Assembly (NCBI GenBank): GCA_964006375.1
Contig: OZ023262.1
Span: 200,036,778-200,100,777, forward strand
Direction of reading: 5' to 3'
Origin: Tillus elongatus
Lineage: Eukaryota; Arthropoda; Insecta; Coleoptera; Cleridae
DNA: 64,000 nt
Below the pieces are notes generated by a model. That model was not told the origin of the DNA. It saw only the letters and a program-made list of their open reading frames with translations, and did no database searches. Both the position numbers and the translations under genes were made by a program. Numbering within the stretch: position 1 is the stretch's first letter; each line of letters begins with the position of its first letter. Positions 62,560 to 64,000 of the stretch are shown piece after piece.

Positions 62560-63484
62560 CAAAAATGCAATAATATAAGTAGTGTGCGATTAAAAAAAAA
62601 AGAAAGTTTGTTACAACGACTTGTGGGCCATCTTGTTATTGTCAAAATAATTTTATAAGGTGCAGCTTAGACACCCTATAATTAACGTAAGTATACAAAT
62701 TTTTGTCGTATCTTGTACAATAACGGATTTATTGAGCCTTACCGTAGAAATACGTCACCAACAAATAAATAAAAACTGAAACTAAAACAGGGGATGGTTT
62801 TAGGGGCCTTAGTTTGCGCTTATCTAAAGAGATGTTTTCAAAATCCAGAAGTTGCGGTCTCCTCAAGAGCGAATTTTTTCTACGAAAGTCTGCTAAAAAA
62901 TATAGACTACCTATTAAACCATAAATTCCATAAAACAGCATAGAAATGGTCTATTTGAAATTAATTGTCTGCAAAGATTTTACTAAAATGAAGGACAATG
63001 ACAGTTCAAGCTGAAACTTTGGGCTTGTAAAACACACTACTTGTCACATTTTCTTTACATAACCATATCCGTTTAAGGTTCTTTGCCTAAAAGTTACCAT
63101 TTTGATGTTTCACATCGCGACTTTAACGTTTTGAGAAAAAAAAAATTCAAAGTAATTTTTCGGGAATTTCTTAACCCTTTTACGCCAAAAAACTCAATGC
63201 TTGTCTGTACTATACAATAGATTTTGTTATTCATACAAAATATTTAGTTTTGTGCGTGTCTCTAGTCATCAGTGGCACCCAATTTTTTTTTAGATGCCTA
63301 TAACTTTTTTTCTATTCAACCTAGAGATATAAATTTTGGAGCACAATATACTTTTTACAAGATAAAGCTGCGCACCAATTTTGGTTGGTACAGCTTTGTT
63401 GAAGAAAAAGCAAAATGTTCCCGGAAAAACTGAGCTGATCTACCAAATTTCACCAAATTGGCTCATTAATTTTTGAGTTATCGG
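62560..63484 (+). repeat. TA-array repeat, left part of long variant
   Basis: Shares ATAATTAACGTAAGTATACA, GGTCTATTTGAAATTAATTG and AATGAAGGACAATGACAGTT with 34080-34430, and ends GAGTTATCGGTGTTGGG, where other copies enter their TA array. A right-half fragment is inverted at 62765-62900. Confidence 0.6.
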
Positions 63485-63960
63485 TGTTGGGATTAAACCC
63501 AGGGAAGAAAATTGAGCGTCGCCATTTTGAATTGCTGTTGACGGAAGCTGGGGATCGTGCTACAACAGCTAAAAATGAAGGCTCAGGTTTTAGTGCTACG
63601 GGTATCTGGCCTCTAAAGCCCTTTGCCATTCCAGACCACACTTTTCTAACTTCTTGCCAGAAGCCTCAAGGTTCAGTGAGTGAAAATGTGGAAAATTATA
63701 ACAGCACTAGCGTCAATAATAGCCCCAAAGAAGCACGGGAAAAACCTCTCAACCACCACCAGTGGAACATCAACCCATCTGCTTCATTTGCAACCTTCTA
63801 CCAGTAATTGCAAGGAGAAACTGACCCCCTCAAAACTGCTAACCGTCTATCGCCTGTATCCTCGACATCTCGCTTATATGCTAATCCTAAATACAAGAAC
63901 AAGAAACAGTCAGCACAAAACCTAACATAATCCACTTTTATCGTAGCAATATAAGAAAAA
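63484..63960 (+). pseudogene. pogo/jerky-like transposase C-terminus
   Basis: The frame 63484-63807 contains RRHFELLLTEAGDRATTAKN and GSGFSATGIWPLKPFAIPDH, the hallmark end of DDE_1 (pogo, Tigger, jerky) transposases, followed by a Ser/Pro/Asn-rich tail. After a frameshift near 63800 the tail goes on (LSPVSSTS, NPKYKNKKQSAQNL) in another frame. The catalytic core is absent. The fragment joins a TA-array repeat exactly where that repeat's microsatellite usually begins. Confidence 0.68.
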
Positions 63961-64000
63961 CATAGGAAGAAGAACGGCGCATTAAAGGCAAAGAAAGACT

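Overview
The window is AT-rich animal DNA and looks like part of a large, repeat-laden insect genome. The insect assignment rests on one gene-like exon: a GC-rich island at about 55.38-55.9 kb holds, on the minus strand, what I read as the first coding exon of the bHLH-PAS transcription factor spineless (insect aryl hydrocarbon receptor). The exon ends in a good splice donor at 55392/55391. Everything below 55.39 kb would then be its first intron, since no bHLH exon is seen, and everything above about 55.9 kb is upstream flank. No other host exon could be supported. A 200-base run of N (47340-47539) marks an assembly gap.

Layout. 0.8-2.0 kb: a DNA element with long terminal inverted repeats (TIRs). 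4.0-5.4 kb: a palindromic, hammerhead-like element duplicated in tandem. 5.7-6.1 kb: transposase remnant. 8.8-10.3 kb: non-LTR retrotransposon remnant with a YADD box and RNase H (minus). 10.6-15.6 kb: TIR-bounded repeats, a duplication and a minisatellite built on a TIR core. 16.4 kb: tRNA-derived SINE. 17.9-19.7 kb: repeat carrying a mariner-like insertion. 20.6-23.6 kb: two TIR elements. 23.85-27.36 kb: long-TIR transposon with a broken transposase. 27.4-28.0 kb: hAT-like fragment. 28.0-29.5 kb: second non-LTR remnant. 30.5-32.65 kb: long-TIR element between TA arrays. 33.2-33.8 kb: transposase remnant. 34.7-35.9 kb: an uninterrupted (AC)561 array. 37.4-38.5 kb: inverted-repeat element. 41.97-45.61 kb: a nearly intact Penelope-like element (PLE). 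47.96-49.0 kb: transposase. 49.65-53.3 kb: three tandem ~0.97 kb units, the first split by a palindromic PLE derivative. 54.4-54.8 kb: third non-LTR fragment. 58.46-58.69 kb: another palindromic mini-element. 60.5 kb: second SINE. 63.5 kb to the end: pogo/jerky-like transposase.

Three themes link the parts. First, at least three families of hairpin-forming PLE-like elements carry hammerhead-ribozyme-like boxes (CTGAnGA and GAAAC); where ends can be defined they have 12-14 bp target duplications and a 35-45 bp one-sided tail. Second, a high-copy repeat with termini around GACGCAGCAAGTGCG carries its (TA)n or (AC)n array at one fixed internal junction, which explains many of the 28 TA arrays. 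Third, Tc1/mariner-type elements sit against or inside those TA arrays.

Apart from the spineless exon, the coding signals are transposon-derived and mostly broken. All calls come from reading the sequence; no database search was possible.
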